DNA from: Candidatus Cloacimonadota bacterium
GTDB taxonomy: Bacteria; Cloacimonadota; Cloacimonadia; JGIOTU-2
NCBI GenBank assembly: GCA_014384665.1
Contig: JACNFI010000151.1
Location: forward strand, 1-24,218
DNA: 24,218 nucleotides
Direction of reading: 5' to 3'
The notes beneath the pieces were generated by a model. It saw nothing but the letters and a program-made list of their open reading frames with translations. It made no database searches and was not told where the DNA came from. Shown in pieces: positions 7,803-15,661 of the stretch. Position 1 is the first letter of the stretch, and every line of letters begins with the position of its first letter. The translations under genes and the position numbers were made by a program.

Positions 7803-8152
7803 TGACTAAGTTGCGTCAAGAACGATTCAACGCTCTTATTAAACAAAATATCGCAAAAATAATCTACGAAAATATTAGAGATAAAAGGATTAAAAATATT
7901 ACAATTGAACAGGCAAAAGTTTCACCAGATTTACATAATGCAACTATTTATTTTTCACTTCAAGATGATAAAAAAAAGAAATCCACTCTGATTGCTTTGC
8001 AAAATGCCAGAAAGTTTATCCGAAAAAGATTGGCTCAAATTTTGAATTTAAGATACACACCAGAAATCAAATTTGAATACGACTCTCTTGAAAAAGTTGC
8101 TTTCTCTGTAGAAAAGTTGATTGAAAGTGAAGGCAAAAAATATGACAATTGA
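7802..8152 (+). CDS. rbfA: Ribosome-binding factor A
   Basis: This 116-aa protein matches RbfA, a KH-fold factor for late 16S rRNA/30S maturation. Visible hallmarks are the N-terminal RQERFNALIKQNIAKII helix, the central strand ITIEQAKVSPDLHNATIYFS, and the C-terminal LRYTPEIKFEYDSLEKV, which corresponds to the conserved P-x-[IL]-x-F-x-x-D-x-S region. The start overlaps the ylxP stop by one base, and its 3' end overlaps the next gene by 11 bp, consistent with one tightly packed operon. Confidence 0.93.
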   Translation: MTKLRQERFNALIKQNIAKIIYENIRDKRIKNITIEQAKVSPDLHNATIYFSLQDDKKKKSTLIALQNARKFIRKRLAQILNLRYTPEIKFEYDSLEKVAFSVEKLIESEGKKYDN

Positions 8153-9125
8153 CGAATTCAAGATTGAATTCAAAAAGAGTGTCTCTCAAAATCAAAATTT
8201 CATTATCACAATTCATAAAGACCCTGATGGAGACGCAATCGGAGCACAATTTGCTCTTTATCTTTATTTAAAACATTTTCAAAAAAATGTTAGGATTTTT
8301 AATCCAACTATTCCTTATTCTGAATATGCTTTTCTTGGCTTATCGGAAAAAGTTCAAACCTCAATTTCTGATTATTCAAATGATATCGTGTTTATGTTGG
8401 ATTTCAACGAGAAAAAAAGAGCTGGTGAAAAAGTCAAAAATATTTTTGAAAATTGCGAAAAATTAATTTGTATTGACCATCATAAAAAAACAAAAGATAC
8501 AATAAAAGGAATTTCATTTATAGACACAAATGCATCATCCGTTTGTGAAATTCTTTATTTGCTTTTGAAAGATGAAATCAGCGAACTTTCAGCAAAACAA
8601 CAAGAGAAATTCGCAAATTGTCTATACATAGGTTTGATTTATGATACAAATAATTTCTCAAATAAAAATGTCTCTTCAAAAACTTTTGAGGTTGCCAAAA
8701 AACTGATAAATTTGGGTGCAGATAATAATCTTTGTTCCAGAAATATTTTTGAGAATAGAAAAACTGTTGAATTGAAATTATTGGGTTTGACATTGTCCAC
8801 ATTGGAAGAAATCAAAGAGAAAAAGCTTGTTTATTTTATTACTACACAAAGAATGTTGAAAATGTGCAATGCCAAAATGGAGCATACAAGAAAATTTTCA
8901 AAAGAAGTTAGAACATCTGAAGAGCGTAAAGTTGTTATTTATTTTCGGGAATTAGATAAGAATAAGTATCGTGTCGCACTCAGGTCAATTTGTATTGATG
9001 TTCGGAAGATTGCAGAAAAATTTGGCGGCGGAGGCCATAAACTTGCAGCAGGCTTTGAAGCAGAAATGGAATTTACAAAATTAAAAAGTAGATTACTTGA
9101 ATTAATTAACAATGAAAGAAAATGA
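8142..9125 (+). CDS. nrnA: DHH/DHHA1 phosphoesterase, NrnA-like (oligoribonuclease / pAp phosphatase)
   Basis: Starting from ATG 8142 the protein is 327 aa, the normal length of NrnA. DHH-domain motifs are in order: HKDPDGDAIGA (from His25), VFMLDFNE, CIDHHKKT, and YIGLIYDTNNF; the DHHA1 substrate-binding glycine loop GGGGHKLAAGF is near the C-terminus. NrnA degrades 2-5 nt RNA and dephosphorylates pAp. Location after rbfA and before truB is common for this family. ATG 8142 overlaps rbfA by 11 bp; an earlier in-frame start at 8121 is possible but would overlap more and adds no conserved residues. The last 11 bp of the gene belong to the duplicated block that begins at 9115. Confidence 0.88.
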   Translation: MTIDEFKIEFKKSVSQNQNFIITIHKDPDGDAIGAQFALYLYLKHFQKNVRIFNPTIPYSEYAFLGLSEKVQTSISDYSNDIVFMLDFNEKKRAGEKVKNIFENCEKLICIDHHKKTKDTIKGISFIDTNASSVCEILYLLLKDEISELSAKQQEKFANCLYIGLIYDTNNFSNKNVSSKTFEVAKKLINLGADNNLCSRNIFENRKTVELKLLGLTLSTLEEIKEKKLVYFITTQRMLKMCNAKMEHTRKFSKEVRTSEERKVVIYFRELDKNKYRVALRSICIDVRKIAEKFGGGGHKLAAGFEAEMEFTKLKSRLLELINNERK

Positions 9126-9535
9126 CAAATTTCAAATATCAAATTACAAATAAATTCCAAATTCTAAATGTCAAATATCAAATGAAAGGATGGAAGCAAA
9201 AGTCTTGGTTTGAAATTTTGGTTTTGAAATTTATTTGGTCCCCGATTAAGCCCGTTCCTGACGAGCTCAGGAATTGGGGATTGGAATTTGAAATTCTATC
9301 TTTGTGTTCTTACTCTGCTTTGTAGTGAAAGATTTGCTTATGAACAAAAAGTGTTTCGGAGTGCGAAAACGAATCCCGATTTATCGAGATGAACTTTTCG
9401 CTTGTGCTACCTTGCTGAAAGTTCGTCTTCCAATAAATCGGAATCCTCGTTTCAGCACTCCTGTCTATAGTGGTAAAAATTAACCTATGAACGGTATCTT
9501 AAATATAGACAAACCCGCAGGCATTACATCTTTTG
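9115..9535 (+). repeat. 421-bp direct repeat, copy 1 (nrnA 3' end to truB 5' end)
   Basis: By reading the two stretches side by side, 9115-9535 is identical to 9605-10025 with a constant offset of 490 bp. It starts in the last codons of nrnA, runs through the whole intergenic region, and ends at codon 17 of truB. The first mismatch on the left is at 9114/9604 and on the right at 9536/10026. The intergenic part has an AT-rich degenerate repeat (CAAATATCAAATTACAAAT-like, about 9123-9215), a hairpin TTCCTGA-CGAGC-TCAGGAA (9255-9273), and a two-hairpin element (9358-9461). Confidence 0.95.
9358..9461. repeat. REP/BIME-like two-hairpin element, copy A (duplicated at 9848-9951)
   Basis: The left half starts GGAGTGCGAAAACGA, holds CCCGATTTATCGAGA, and closes at ACTTTTCGC. 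The right half runs from GCTGAAAGTTCG to TCGTTTCAGCACTCC (9447-9461). Each half folds as a hairpin, and the ends GGAGTGC/GCACTCC make the whole element an inverted repeat of 104 bp. Related copies are at 13105-13148 (half element) and 16610-16719 (whole, opposite orientation). No coding potential. Confidence 0.8.
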
Positions 9536-9615
9536 ATGTAGTTAGAAAAATCCGTCATCTAACAGGTGAAAAGAAAGTTGGCCATTCTGGCACACTTGAC
9601 CCAAAAAGAAAATGA
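9487..9615 (+). pseudogene. truB: Truncated 5' fragment of truB (diverged allele)
   Basis: The frame from ATG 9487 reads [20 protein letters not shown] and continues to GHSGTLDP, i.e. TruB through its catalytic Asp38, and then runs out of homology at 9604 into the start of the second repeat copy, ending KRK-stop at 9615. The first 49 bp are identical to the intact gene at 9977, but 9536-9604 differs from 10026-10094 at 12 of 69 positions, 8 of them synonymous. That pattern says this piece came from a functional truB of a relative rather than from decay of the local copy. The 42-aa product would lack nearly all of the fold. Confidence 0.85.
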
Positions 9616-10025
9616 CAAATTTCAAATATCAAATTACAAATAAATTCCAAATTCTAAATGTCAAATATCAAATGAAAGGATGGAAGCAAAAGTCTTGGTT
9701 TGAAATTTTGGTTTTGAAATTTATTTGGTCCCCGATTAAGCCCGTTCCTGACGAGCTCAGGAATTGGGGATTGGAATTTGAAATTCTATCTTTGTGTTCT
9801 TACTCTGCTTTGTAGTGAAAGATTTGCTTATGAACAAAAAGTGTTTCGGAGTGCGAAAACGAATCCCGATTTATCGAGATGAACTTTTCGCTTGTGCTAC
9901 CTTGCTGAAAGTTCGTCTTCCAATAAATCGGAATCCTCGTTTCAGCACTCCTGTCTATAGTGGTAAAAATTAACCTATGAACGGTATCTTAAATATAGAC
10001 AAACCCGCAGGCATTACATCTTTTG
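9605..10025 (+). repeat. 421-bp direct repeat, copy 2
   Basis: This stretch is identical to 9115-9535. Here it leads into the intact truB gene. It includes the last 11 bp of nrnA as a relic (AAAGAAAATGA), the intergenic AT-rich repeat, and a second copy of the two-hairpin element at 9848-9951. The junction at 9604/9605 joins truB codon 39 directly to the nrnA 3' end. Confidence 0.95.
9848..9951. repeat. REP/BIME-like two-hairpin element, duplicate of copy A
   Basis: This is the copy of 9358-9461 carried by the second 421-bp repeat, identical in sequence. It ends 25 bp before the intact truB start codon, so its right hairpin would sit in the truB leader. Confidence 0.8.
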
Positions 10026-10660
10026 GTGTTGTGAAAAAAATCCGTTATCTTACAGGAGTAAAGAAAGTCGGTCATTCAGGCACGCTTGACCCATTTGCCA
10101 CTGGCGTTCTTCTAATTTTTGTTGGCAGAGAAGCAACCAGAAATATCTCAAAATTTGCTAATTTGGAAAAGGAATATTATGCGAAAATCAAACTTGGTGA
10201 AAAAACAGATACTGCAGATTTAACAGGCAAAATTATTGAAAAAAGACAAATTCCTGAATTGTCAATTTCTCAGATAGAAACTGCTTTCAAAAGTTTTATT
10301 GGAAAGATACAACAGATTCCACCTATGTATTCTGCTGTTAAAAAAAATGGTATTCGTCTCTACAAACTTGCCAGAAAAGGAGAAACAGTTGAACGGAAGC
10401 CAAGAGAGATTGAAATCAAAGAATTGAAATTTCAAAAATTGGAGAAACCATTTCTTGAATTCTCAGCAGTTGTTTCAAAAGGAACTTACATCCGAACATT
10501 AGCAGAAGATATTGCTGAAAAACTTGGCACTATTGGTCATTTAACAGAACTACAGAGAATGCGAATTGGGGATTTTGTGGTTGAAAAAGCATTAAATTTG
10601 AATGAACTTGATAAGGAAAAAATTGAGAGCCAGATGATTTCTATAGAAAAAATTCAGTAA
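9977..10660 (+). CDS. truB: tRNA pseudouridine(55) synthase TruB
   Basis: This 227-aa enzyme isomerises U55 of the tRNA T-loop. Family motifs are clear: [14 protein letters not shown] at the N-terminus, [15 protein letters not shown] with catalytic Asp38, then IGKIQQIPPMYSAVKKNG, RLYKLARKGETVER and SKGTYIRTLAEDIAEKLG. It is at the short end for the family: the C-terminal PUA-like extension found in E. coli TruB is absent, as in many other bacteria. The start is fixed by the conserved N-terminus. It lies downstream of nrnA across the duplicated block and ends 6 bp before the TonB receptor gene. Confidence 0.95.
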   Translation: MNGILNIDKPAGITSFGVVKKIRYLTGVKKVGHSGTLDPFATGVLLIFVGREATRNISKFANLEKEYYAKIKLGEKTDTADLTGKIIEKRQIPELSISQIETAFKSFIGKIQQIPPMYSAVKKNGIRLYKLARKGETVERKPREIEIKELKFQKLEKPFLEFSAVVSKGTYIRTLAEDIAEKLGTIGHLTELQRMRIGDFVVEKALNLNELDKEKIESQMISIEKIQ

Positions 10661-10666
10661 GGAAAG

Positions 10667-13093
10667 ATGAGTTCACTCAAAGTATTATTTTCAAGCATAT
10701 TGCTATTTATTACGGTTTCATCACTTTTTTCAGCAAAGCAGACAGGCAGTATGTCTGGCAGAATAATTGATGAAGAAAGCAAAAAACCAATTGCAGGTGT
10801 ATCTGTAAAGATTGAGGACACAGTCAAGTATATCAGCAATGAGAAGGGGCGATATATCATTCAAAACATCCCAATTGGCTCTCATCAAATTACTTTTAGC
10901 AGAATAGGACACAAGACGCTAACAAAAACGAATATTTTTATCAAACCGAATCGCAATACAATTCTTTATGTAAGTTTGCTTAACGCACCAATTAAGATAG
11001 CAGGAATGACTGTCAGAAATAAAGAATTTTTCACGGAAATTCCAGATGCTCCTGTAAGTTCAAAAAAATTGGATATTGAAGAAATCCGTACGCAACCGAC
11101 TGGTTGTTATGATCTCCAACGAACAATTCAAGTATTGCCTGCTGTTGTTTCCGGCGCAGATACTGAAAACGAAATAATAGTGCGAGGTGGAAATTACGGT
11201 GAAAATCTCTTTGTGATAGATAATCTTGAGCTGGCAAATCCGAACCATTTTGGCTGGCAAGGTGCAGGCGGCGGACCTGTCTGCATCCTCAGCCCAGAAT
11301 TCGTTAGTGAAGTTAATTTCTATGCCGGTGCATTCCCGAGCCGATATGGCGACAAAGCATCGTCAGTATTAGATATTACTACAAGAGATGGAAATGAAAA
11401 CCGATTTGAAGCAAAACTTGATATTGGAATGGCTGGATATGGTGGAAGTATTGAAGGACCTATGTTCGGGAAAAACGGCTCTTATATCTTCTCTTACCAC
11501 CGTAGTTTCCTTAGCTTGATTAGCGAAAGTTTTGGAATGACCGCTGTGCCAAACTATCATTCCATTTTTGCAAAACAGGTGTTTAATTTCTCTCCAACCC
11601 AAAAGCTGACCATCAATCAAATCTGGGCAAATGATTGGATTGATATCAAAGCTGATGATGAATCGTCTTATTCAGAAAGTGATGAAGATATTTATGCAAA
11701 ATCAGGACAATATACAATTGGTAGTACATTGAGGAGTATTTTCAAAAATAGCTATTCTCTTTTAACAATTTACAGAAATTATAACTGGTGGAAACACGAT
11801 GTCTATGAAGCAGGAACAACCAAAGCCGATTCTAATAAATTTTTCTATAATCATTCTTATGAAGCACATAACACCGTAAAATTTGAGCTCAATTTTCATA
11901 AAACAAAAGTTGGCAAACTCTCTTTTGGTGTTAACTTGAAAAATGTGGAAACAAACGATGAACGGTTTATGAAACCCGATACTGTTTTTATTTATCAAGA
12001 TACAACTGGTACTATTATTGGTGTTCTAACTAATACAACTGGAAATCCAGTTATTTATACCTATGGACCAGATGACAAAATTGATGACAGTATCAATGAT
12101 TATAAAATTGGCACATATTGTCAATGGAACGACAATTTTGGATTGCTTACTCTAAATGCTGGATTGCGTTATGATTATTTTACTTACACAAAAAAGGCAA
12201 GTATGGCTCCCCGATTGGGATTGAAATATGCCTTATCCGAAAGCATTAATCTTAACTTTGGGTTAGGTCGGCATTATCAAAATCCTGAATATTATCAATT
12301 GACTTTTGATTCGTTGAATAAGAAGTTAAAACCAAAATTCACAGACCAGATTGTGGTTGGATTTGATAAATTATTTACCGAAGATATTAAAGTAAGTATG
12401 GAAGCATATTATAAACAATACAAAGATGTTCCACTGAACAATGCAATGACAACTCCTGATGAGAACGATTGGGATACATATTTTGTAAATGCTGGAGAAG
12501 GATATGCAAATGGAGCTGAATTTTTCTTGCAGAAAAAGGTAAAAGATGATTTTTGGGGAACTTTAAGTTATTCTTATTCAATTGCAAAAGCAAAAGACCC
12601 TCGTGACCCAGCCGGCAAAAAAGAATTTAATTGGGATTTTGATTATCGTAATGTGTTTACAGCCGTTCTGGGCTACAAAATTGAATTTATGAAATATGAC
12701 TGGTATGAGAAAGCAAGTAAGTGGTTCCGCTATTTTACATGGACAAATCTTGTTCCCGGAGACGAAACAGAAATCTCTATTAAGTTTAGATATTTAGGCG
12801 GTAAACCATACACAGAACCAACTCCTATTGATAGTTTACGAAGATGGCGAGTTCTACCTGAACAGAATATAAATGACAGCCGTTTCCCTCCTTACAAAAG
12901 ATTTGACCTCCACATCCATCACCGCTGGTTTTTTGATAAACTAAATATAGTAAGTTATCTGGAACTCCAAAATCTTTTCAATACAAAAAATATCTGGGGT
13001 TATTCATATAAATATGAAGACGACAAACCTATAAAGGATGAAATTTATCAGTGGGGACGAATGATTGTTGGTGGAGTGATGGTTGAGTTTTAG
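10667..13093 (+). CDS. TonB-dependent receptor with N-terminal carboxypeptidase-regulatory domain
   Basis: This 808-aa outer-membrane protein begins with a signal peptide (about 1-22), followed by a CarboxypepD_reg-like beta domain (about 27-110: GRIIDEESKKPIAGVSVKIE, GRYIIQNIPIGSHQITFSRI). The plug domain comes next (about 135-245: TIQVLPAVV, IIVRGGNYGENLFVIDN, VNFYAGAFPSRYGDKASSVLDI), then a beta-barrel rich in aromatic-ended strands to the C-terminus, which ends in Phe. This is a FCB-type TonB receptor that would import a large nutrient using TonB energy; the substrate is not predictable. RBS GGAAAG directly precedes ATG 10667. It sits between truB and ribF, genes often adjacent in other bacteria, so it may be an insertion into that group. 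No SusD-like partner is nearby. Confidence 0.88.
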   Translation: MSSLKVLFSSILLFITVSSLFSAKQTGSMSGRIIDEESKKPIAGVSVKIEDTVKYISNEKGRYIIQNIPIGSHQITFSRIGHKTLTKTNIFIKPNRNTILYVSLLNAPIKIAGMTVRNKEFFTEIPDAPVSSKKLDIEEIRTQPTGCYDLQRTIQVLPAVVSGADTENEIIVRGGNYGENLFVIDNLELANPNHFGWQGAGGGPVCILSPEFVSEVNFYAGAFPSRYGDKASSVLDITTRDGNENRFEAKLDIGMAGYGGSIEGPMFGKNGSYIFSYHRSFLSLISESFGMTAVPNYHSIFAKQVFNFSPTQKLTINQIWANDWIDIKADDESSYSESDEDIYAKSGQYTIGSTLRSIFKNSYSLLTIYRNYNWWKHDVYEAGTTKADSNKFFYNHSYEAHNTVKFELNFHKTKVGKLSFGVNLKNVETNDERFMKPDTVFIYQDTTGTIIGVLTNTTGNPVIYTYGPDDKIDDSINDYKIGTYCQWNDNFGLLTLNAGLRYDYFTYTKKASMAPRLGLKYALSESINLNFGLGRHYQNPEYYQLTFDSLNKKLKPKFTDQIVVGFDKLFTEDIKVSMEAYYKQYKDVPLNNAMTTPDENDWDTYFVNAGEGYANGAEFFLQKKVKDDFWGTLSYSYSIAKAKDPRDPAGKKEFNWDFDYRNVFTAVLGYKIEFMKYDWYEKASKWFRYFTWTNLVPGDETEISIKFRYLGGKPYTEPTPIDSLRRWRVLPEQNINDSRFPPYKRFDLHIHHRWFFDKLNIVSYLELQNLFNTKNIWGYSYKYEDDKPIKDEIYQWGRMIVGGVMVEF

Positions 13094-13104
13094 TATTACT
13101 TTCC

Positions 13105-13148
13105 GGAGTGCGAAAACGAATCCCGATTTATCGGGATGAACTTTTCGC
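13105..13148. repeat. REP-like half element, copy B
   Basis: GGAGTGCGAAAACGA followed by TCCCGAT-TT-ATCGGGA and ACTTTTCGC forms a near-perfect hairpin of about 39 nt, the left half of the element at 9358-9461. The right half is missing. It lies 12 bp after the TonB receptor stop and may act as a transcript-end hairpin. The remaining bases to the ribF start (about 13167-13211) are AT-rich GAATA/GAATGA repeats. Confidence 0.75.
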
Positions 13149-13211
13149 AAGGGCGGATAGACACAAAGAATGAATATTGAATAACGAACAGGGAATAATG
13201 AATGAAGAATT

Positions 13212-14144
13212 ATGAAAAGCATCCACAAAATTAAGCACAAGTTGAAAAATCCCGTTGTTACTGTCGGAACATTTGATGGCGTTCATCTTGGCCATCAGAA
13301 GATTATGCAAACTCTTGTGAAAAGAGCCAGAGCAATTGATGGTGTGTCTGTTGTCATAACTTACCATCCACATCCGTTGGAAATTCTCAATAAAAAACAT
13401 TTTCCATATCTGCTTACTGAAAAAGTGAAAAAAGAGGAATTTCTAAAAGAGATGGGAATAGATTATGTGCTCTGGCTTGACTTTAATGAAGAATTGGTAA
13501 ATCTTTCTCCAGAAGATTTTATTAAGGAATATTTTGTAGACAAATTGGCAGCCGAAGAGATTATTATTGGCTATGATTGGCATTTTGGGAAGGACAGAGC
13601 TGGAGATTATCATCTATTAAAGAAATTTGAGAAGATATATGGTTATAAAACGGATATTGTAAAAGAAGTAAGGAGGGGAAAGAAAATCGTGTCCAGCACT
13701 AAAATTCGTGAGTATATTAGAAATGGCAAATTGGAACTTGCTCAAAAAATGTTGGGTAGAAATTATTCTATTCTAGGAAAAATCGTTCAAGGAGATAAGA
13801 TTGGAAGACAACTCGGATTTCCGACAACAAATCTCAAGCCAATTGAGACAAGAAAATTGTTTCCTCAATCTGGTGTTTATCTTACAAAAGTTCAGTTTAA
13901 ACAACACGAAATGTGGGGATTGACAAACATCGGAATAAAGCCAACAATAAAAAAGAATAACAGAAGAAAATTTATTGAAACATATATTTTTGATTTTAAT
14001 GAAGAAATTTATTCTGAAGAAATAGAACTTATTTTTATTAGAAAAATTCGTGATGAAAAGAAATTTAAAAGTAAGGAAGAACTAATAAACCAGATTAAGA
14101 GTGATGAGGTGGATGCAAGGAATCTCTTGCGAAGATATGTATAA
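13212..14144 (+). CDS. ribF: Bifunctional riboflavin kinase/FAD synthetase RibF
   Basis: This 310-aa enzyme phosphorylates riboflavin to FMN and adenylates FMN to FAD. The N-terminal FAD-synthetase (nucleotidyltransferase) domain has VGTFDGVHLGHQKIM and YHPHPLEIL, IIIGYDWHFGKDRAGD and SSTKIREYIRNGKL. The C-terminal riboflavin kinase domain starts near residue 185 with GKIVQGDKIGRQLGFPTTNL and ends with the usual LIFIRKIRDEKKFKSKEELI segment. Length is normal. The start ATG follows an AT-rich repeat and has no strong Shine-Dalgarno. No riboswitch-like leader could be recognised. Confidence 0.94.
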   Translation: MKSIHKIKHKLKNPVVTVGTFDGVHLGHQKIMQTLVKRARAIDGVSVVITYHPHPLEILNKKHFPYLLTEKVKKEEFLKEMGIDYVLWLDFNEELVNLSPEDFIKEYFVDKLAAEEIIIGYDWHFGKDRAGDYHLLKKFEKIYGYKTDIVKEVRRGKKIVSSTKIREYIRNGKLELAQKMLGRNYSILGKIVQGDKIGRQLGFPTTNLKPIETRKLFPQSGVYLTKVQFKQHEMWGLTNIGIKPTIKKNNRRKFIETYIFDFNEEIYSEEIELIFIRKIRDEKKFKSKEELINQIKSDEVDARNLLRRYV

Positions 14145-14226
14145 TTGGTGTCAAAAACTTGACATAATTTCCAAAATTTTTTGATTTTTTATAAAAACAA
14201 CTCCAATCGGAGAGAAAGGAACAACA

Positions 14227-14463
14227 ATGTTACCAAGTGAGCTTATAAAGATTACAAGACAGTATAATATTCCTAAAGTAGAATATATTTATTCAAATAA
14301 TGAGATTAAGTCGGTATTAATCAATGTTGATGATTTTATAAGGCTAATTGAAACAGTTGATATAAACCTTAATTCGGAACTTATGGACTCAATTAAGAGG
14401 GGTTTTAAGGATTTTGAGAATGGAAATATAGAAACCGAAGATGAGGTCTTTGGTGATTTATAA
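14227..14463 (+). CDS. RelB/Phd-like antitoxin
   Basis: This 78-aa acidic protein is preceded by AAAGGA (14215-14220). The pattern of a Phd/RelB-type antitoxin is visible: a strand with NNEIKSVLINVDDFIRLIE (the 'value, then LI-x-x-x-[DE]-[FY]-x-x-L-[IL]-E' segment), then a C-terminal toxin-binding tail SIKRGFKDFENGNIETEDEV followed by FGDL, which closely resembles tails of RelB-like antitoxins (...GRxxSHEEVFGD...). It would neutralise a RelE/ParE-type toxin and repress its own promoter. The expected downstream toxin appears only as a short relic at 14453-14581, so this may now be an orphan antitoxin. Confidence 0.6.
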   Translation: MLPSELIKITRQYNIPKVEYIYSNNEIKSVLINVDDFIRLIETVDINLNSELMDSIKRGFKDFENGNIETEDEVFGDL

Positions 14464-14581
14464 AAGATTTTTCACCAAGGAATTTTTTATATTCAAAACG
14501 AGTTTCATCCTATCATTTGTATTTGATCTAACACCATTTGTAATGGTGTTTCCAAGAAGAAATGATCAACGACAAAAATAA
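14453..14581 (+). pseudogene. Probable relic of a RelE/ParE-type toxin
   Basis: A frame opening at GTG 14453 overlaps the antitoxin stop by 11 bp, the usual arrangement for such pairs. It begins (M)IYKRFFTKEF, which is like the first strand of RelE-family toxins (MIY-x-[IV]-x-F-[ST]-x-x-F). After about 11 residues the resemblance ends, and the frame closes at 14579-14581 after only 42 codons, less than half a normal toxin. No catalytic region is present. It could instead be a chance ORF; the overlap and the first residues are the whole of the evidence. Confidence 0.35.
14530..14550 (+). terminator. Perfect 9-bp hairpin upstream of ispD
   Basis: AACACCATT (14530-14538) and AATGGTGTT (14542-14550) form a perfect stem with a 3-nt loop. 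There is no T-tract after it, so it is not a standard intrinsic terminator. It lies inside the decayed toxin region 36 bp before the ispD start and could be a weak terminator or a processing signal. Confidence 0.3.
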
Positions 14582-14585
14582 CTAA

Positions 14586-15284
14586 ATGAAAAACAAAATA
14601 TCGGCTATCATAACTGCTGCAGGAAAAAGTGTGCGAATGAACCTACCAGTGAAAAAGCAGTTTATGCCACTTGCTGGAAAACCAATTATCATTCATACTG
14701 TTGAAAAATTTATCAATACAAATATTTTTAATAAAATTTTGGTCGTTGTCAACAAGAAAGATAGAGAATTTGCAGAAGAAATTTTTTCTGAATACAAAAT
14801 TCCAAAGAATAATTTTATCATTGTTGATGGTGGAAAGACAAGACAGGGATCTGTTTTTAATGCTCTGAAAAAATGTTCATCTGCAACAAAAATAGTGGTA
14901 ATTCACGATGGAGTCCGTCCATTTGTGAAAATTGAAGAGATAAAAGAGATTGTTAACATCACGATGGCAAAAGGTGCGGTTACTTTTGGAATTCCTGTAA
15001 AAAATACTATAAAAAAAGTTGAGCAAAATAAAGTTTTATTCACTTTAGATAGAAAAAAATTATGGGAGATTCTCACTCCGCAGGCATTTAAATATGAACT
15101 GATTTATAATGCACACAAAAATGCAATTCAGAAAAAAATTGTTACAAATGATGATGCAGAATTAGTGGAGATTTTAGGTGAAGAGGTTTTCGTTTTGCAA
15201 GGTTCATCAGAAAATATTAAAATTACAAATAAATTTGATTTGAAAATTGCAGAAGCGATGTTACAAAGCAAGAATATTGAATGA
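14586..15284 (+). CDS. ispD: 2-C-methyl-D-erythritol 4-phosphate cytidylyltransferase IspD
   Basis: This 232-aa enzyme makes CDP-ME from MEP and CTP in the MEP isoprenoid pathway. Signatures are ITAAGKSVRMNLPVKKQFMP (nucleotide-binding loop), VVIHDGVRPFV, the LWEILTPQAFKYELI segment, TNDDAELVE, and the C-terminal GSSENIKITNKFDLKIAEAML. Length is standard. ispF, the usual neighbour and another MEP enzyme, is also in the window but is separated here by the MNT-HEPN pair (15320-16131). No clear Shine-Dalgarno is seen; the start is fixed by the conserved N-terminus. Confidence 0.95.
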   Translation: MKNKISAIITAAGKSVRMNLPVKKQFMPLAGKPIIIHTVEKFINTNIFNKILVVVNKKDREFAEEIFSEYKIPKNNFIIVDGGKTRQGSVFNALKKCSSATKIVVIHDGVRPFVKIEEIKEIVNITMAKGAVTFGIPVKNTIKKVEQNKVLFTLDRKKLWEILTPQAFKYELIYNAHKNAIQKKIVTNDDAELVEILGEEVFVLQGSSENIKITNKFDLKIAEAMLQSKNIE

Positions 15285-15319
15285 ACGGGGCAAAGAAAAA
15301 ATAAATTTGAGGTTTTGAA

Positions 15320-15661
15320 ATGCAAAAAAAATATAAATACCTAACAAGAAAAGAAGCAAAGACAGTAACATCATTTGTCAAAGAATTGAAAGAGAAATTA
15401 GGTAATGAAATAGTTTTTATCAAACTATTTGGTTCTAAAGTAAGAGGTGATTTTACTAAGGATTCTGATATTGATATTTTTATTTTAGTTAAAAGGCGAA
15501 AAGGAATAAGAGATAAGATAAGTGAGATTTCAGCTGAATATTTTTATCAGACTGATGTTCCAATATCTACTGTTGTATCCAGTGTTTTTGAATATAAGAA
15601 AAATAAGGAGTTAAAATCATTTTTCCTTGAAAAAGTAGAAAAAGAGGGAGTAACTCTATGA
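15320..15661 (+). CDS. MNT-type minimal nucleotidyltransferase (antitoxin of an MNT-HEPN pair)
   Basis: This 113-aa protein has a perfect GSx10DxD active-site pattern: Gly38-Ser39 in LFGSKVRGDF, then Asp50 and Asp52 in DSDIDIFI. MNT proteins of this kind act as antitoxins by AMPylating a partner HEPN RNase, as shown for MntA-HepT. The next gene starts within its stop codon (ATGA overlap) and encodes a HEPN protein, which strongly supports such a pair. GAGG at about 15309-15312 precedes the ATG. It lies between ispD and ispF, so it is an insertion in a metabolic gene group. Confidence 0.85.
   Translation: MQKKYKYLTRKEAKTVTSFVKELKEKLGNEIVFIKLFGSKVRGDFTKDSDIDIFILVKRRKGIRDKISEISAEYFYQTDVPISTVVSSVFEYKKNKELKSFFLEKVEKEGVTL

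Noticed and set aside
8121..8141. Upstream start for the NrnA-like protein giving a 334-aa product
   Set aside because: It needs a non-ATG start and a 32-bp overlap with rbfA, and the added MKVKAKN has no family support; ATG 8142 is simpler.
9122..9325. 67-aa open frame beginning at the nrnA stop, repeated exactly at 9612-9815
   Set aside because: It is read from the AT-rich CAAATATCAAATT-type repeat in non-coding DNA, has low-complexity content (NFKYQITNKFQILN), no family resemblance and no ribosome binding site. The second copy exists only because of the 490-bp duplication.
14159..14195. TTGACA at 14159-14164 as a promoter for the RelB-like antitoxin
   Set aside because: No acceptable -10 lies 16-18 bp downstream; the only TATAAA (14190-14195) is 25 bp away. 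Not strong enough to list.
14671..14868. Second + strand frame of 65 codons inside ispD
   Set aside because: It is a shifted frame within a clear IspD coding region with no RBS and no similarity.
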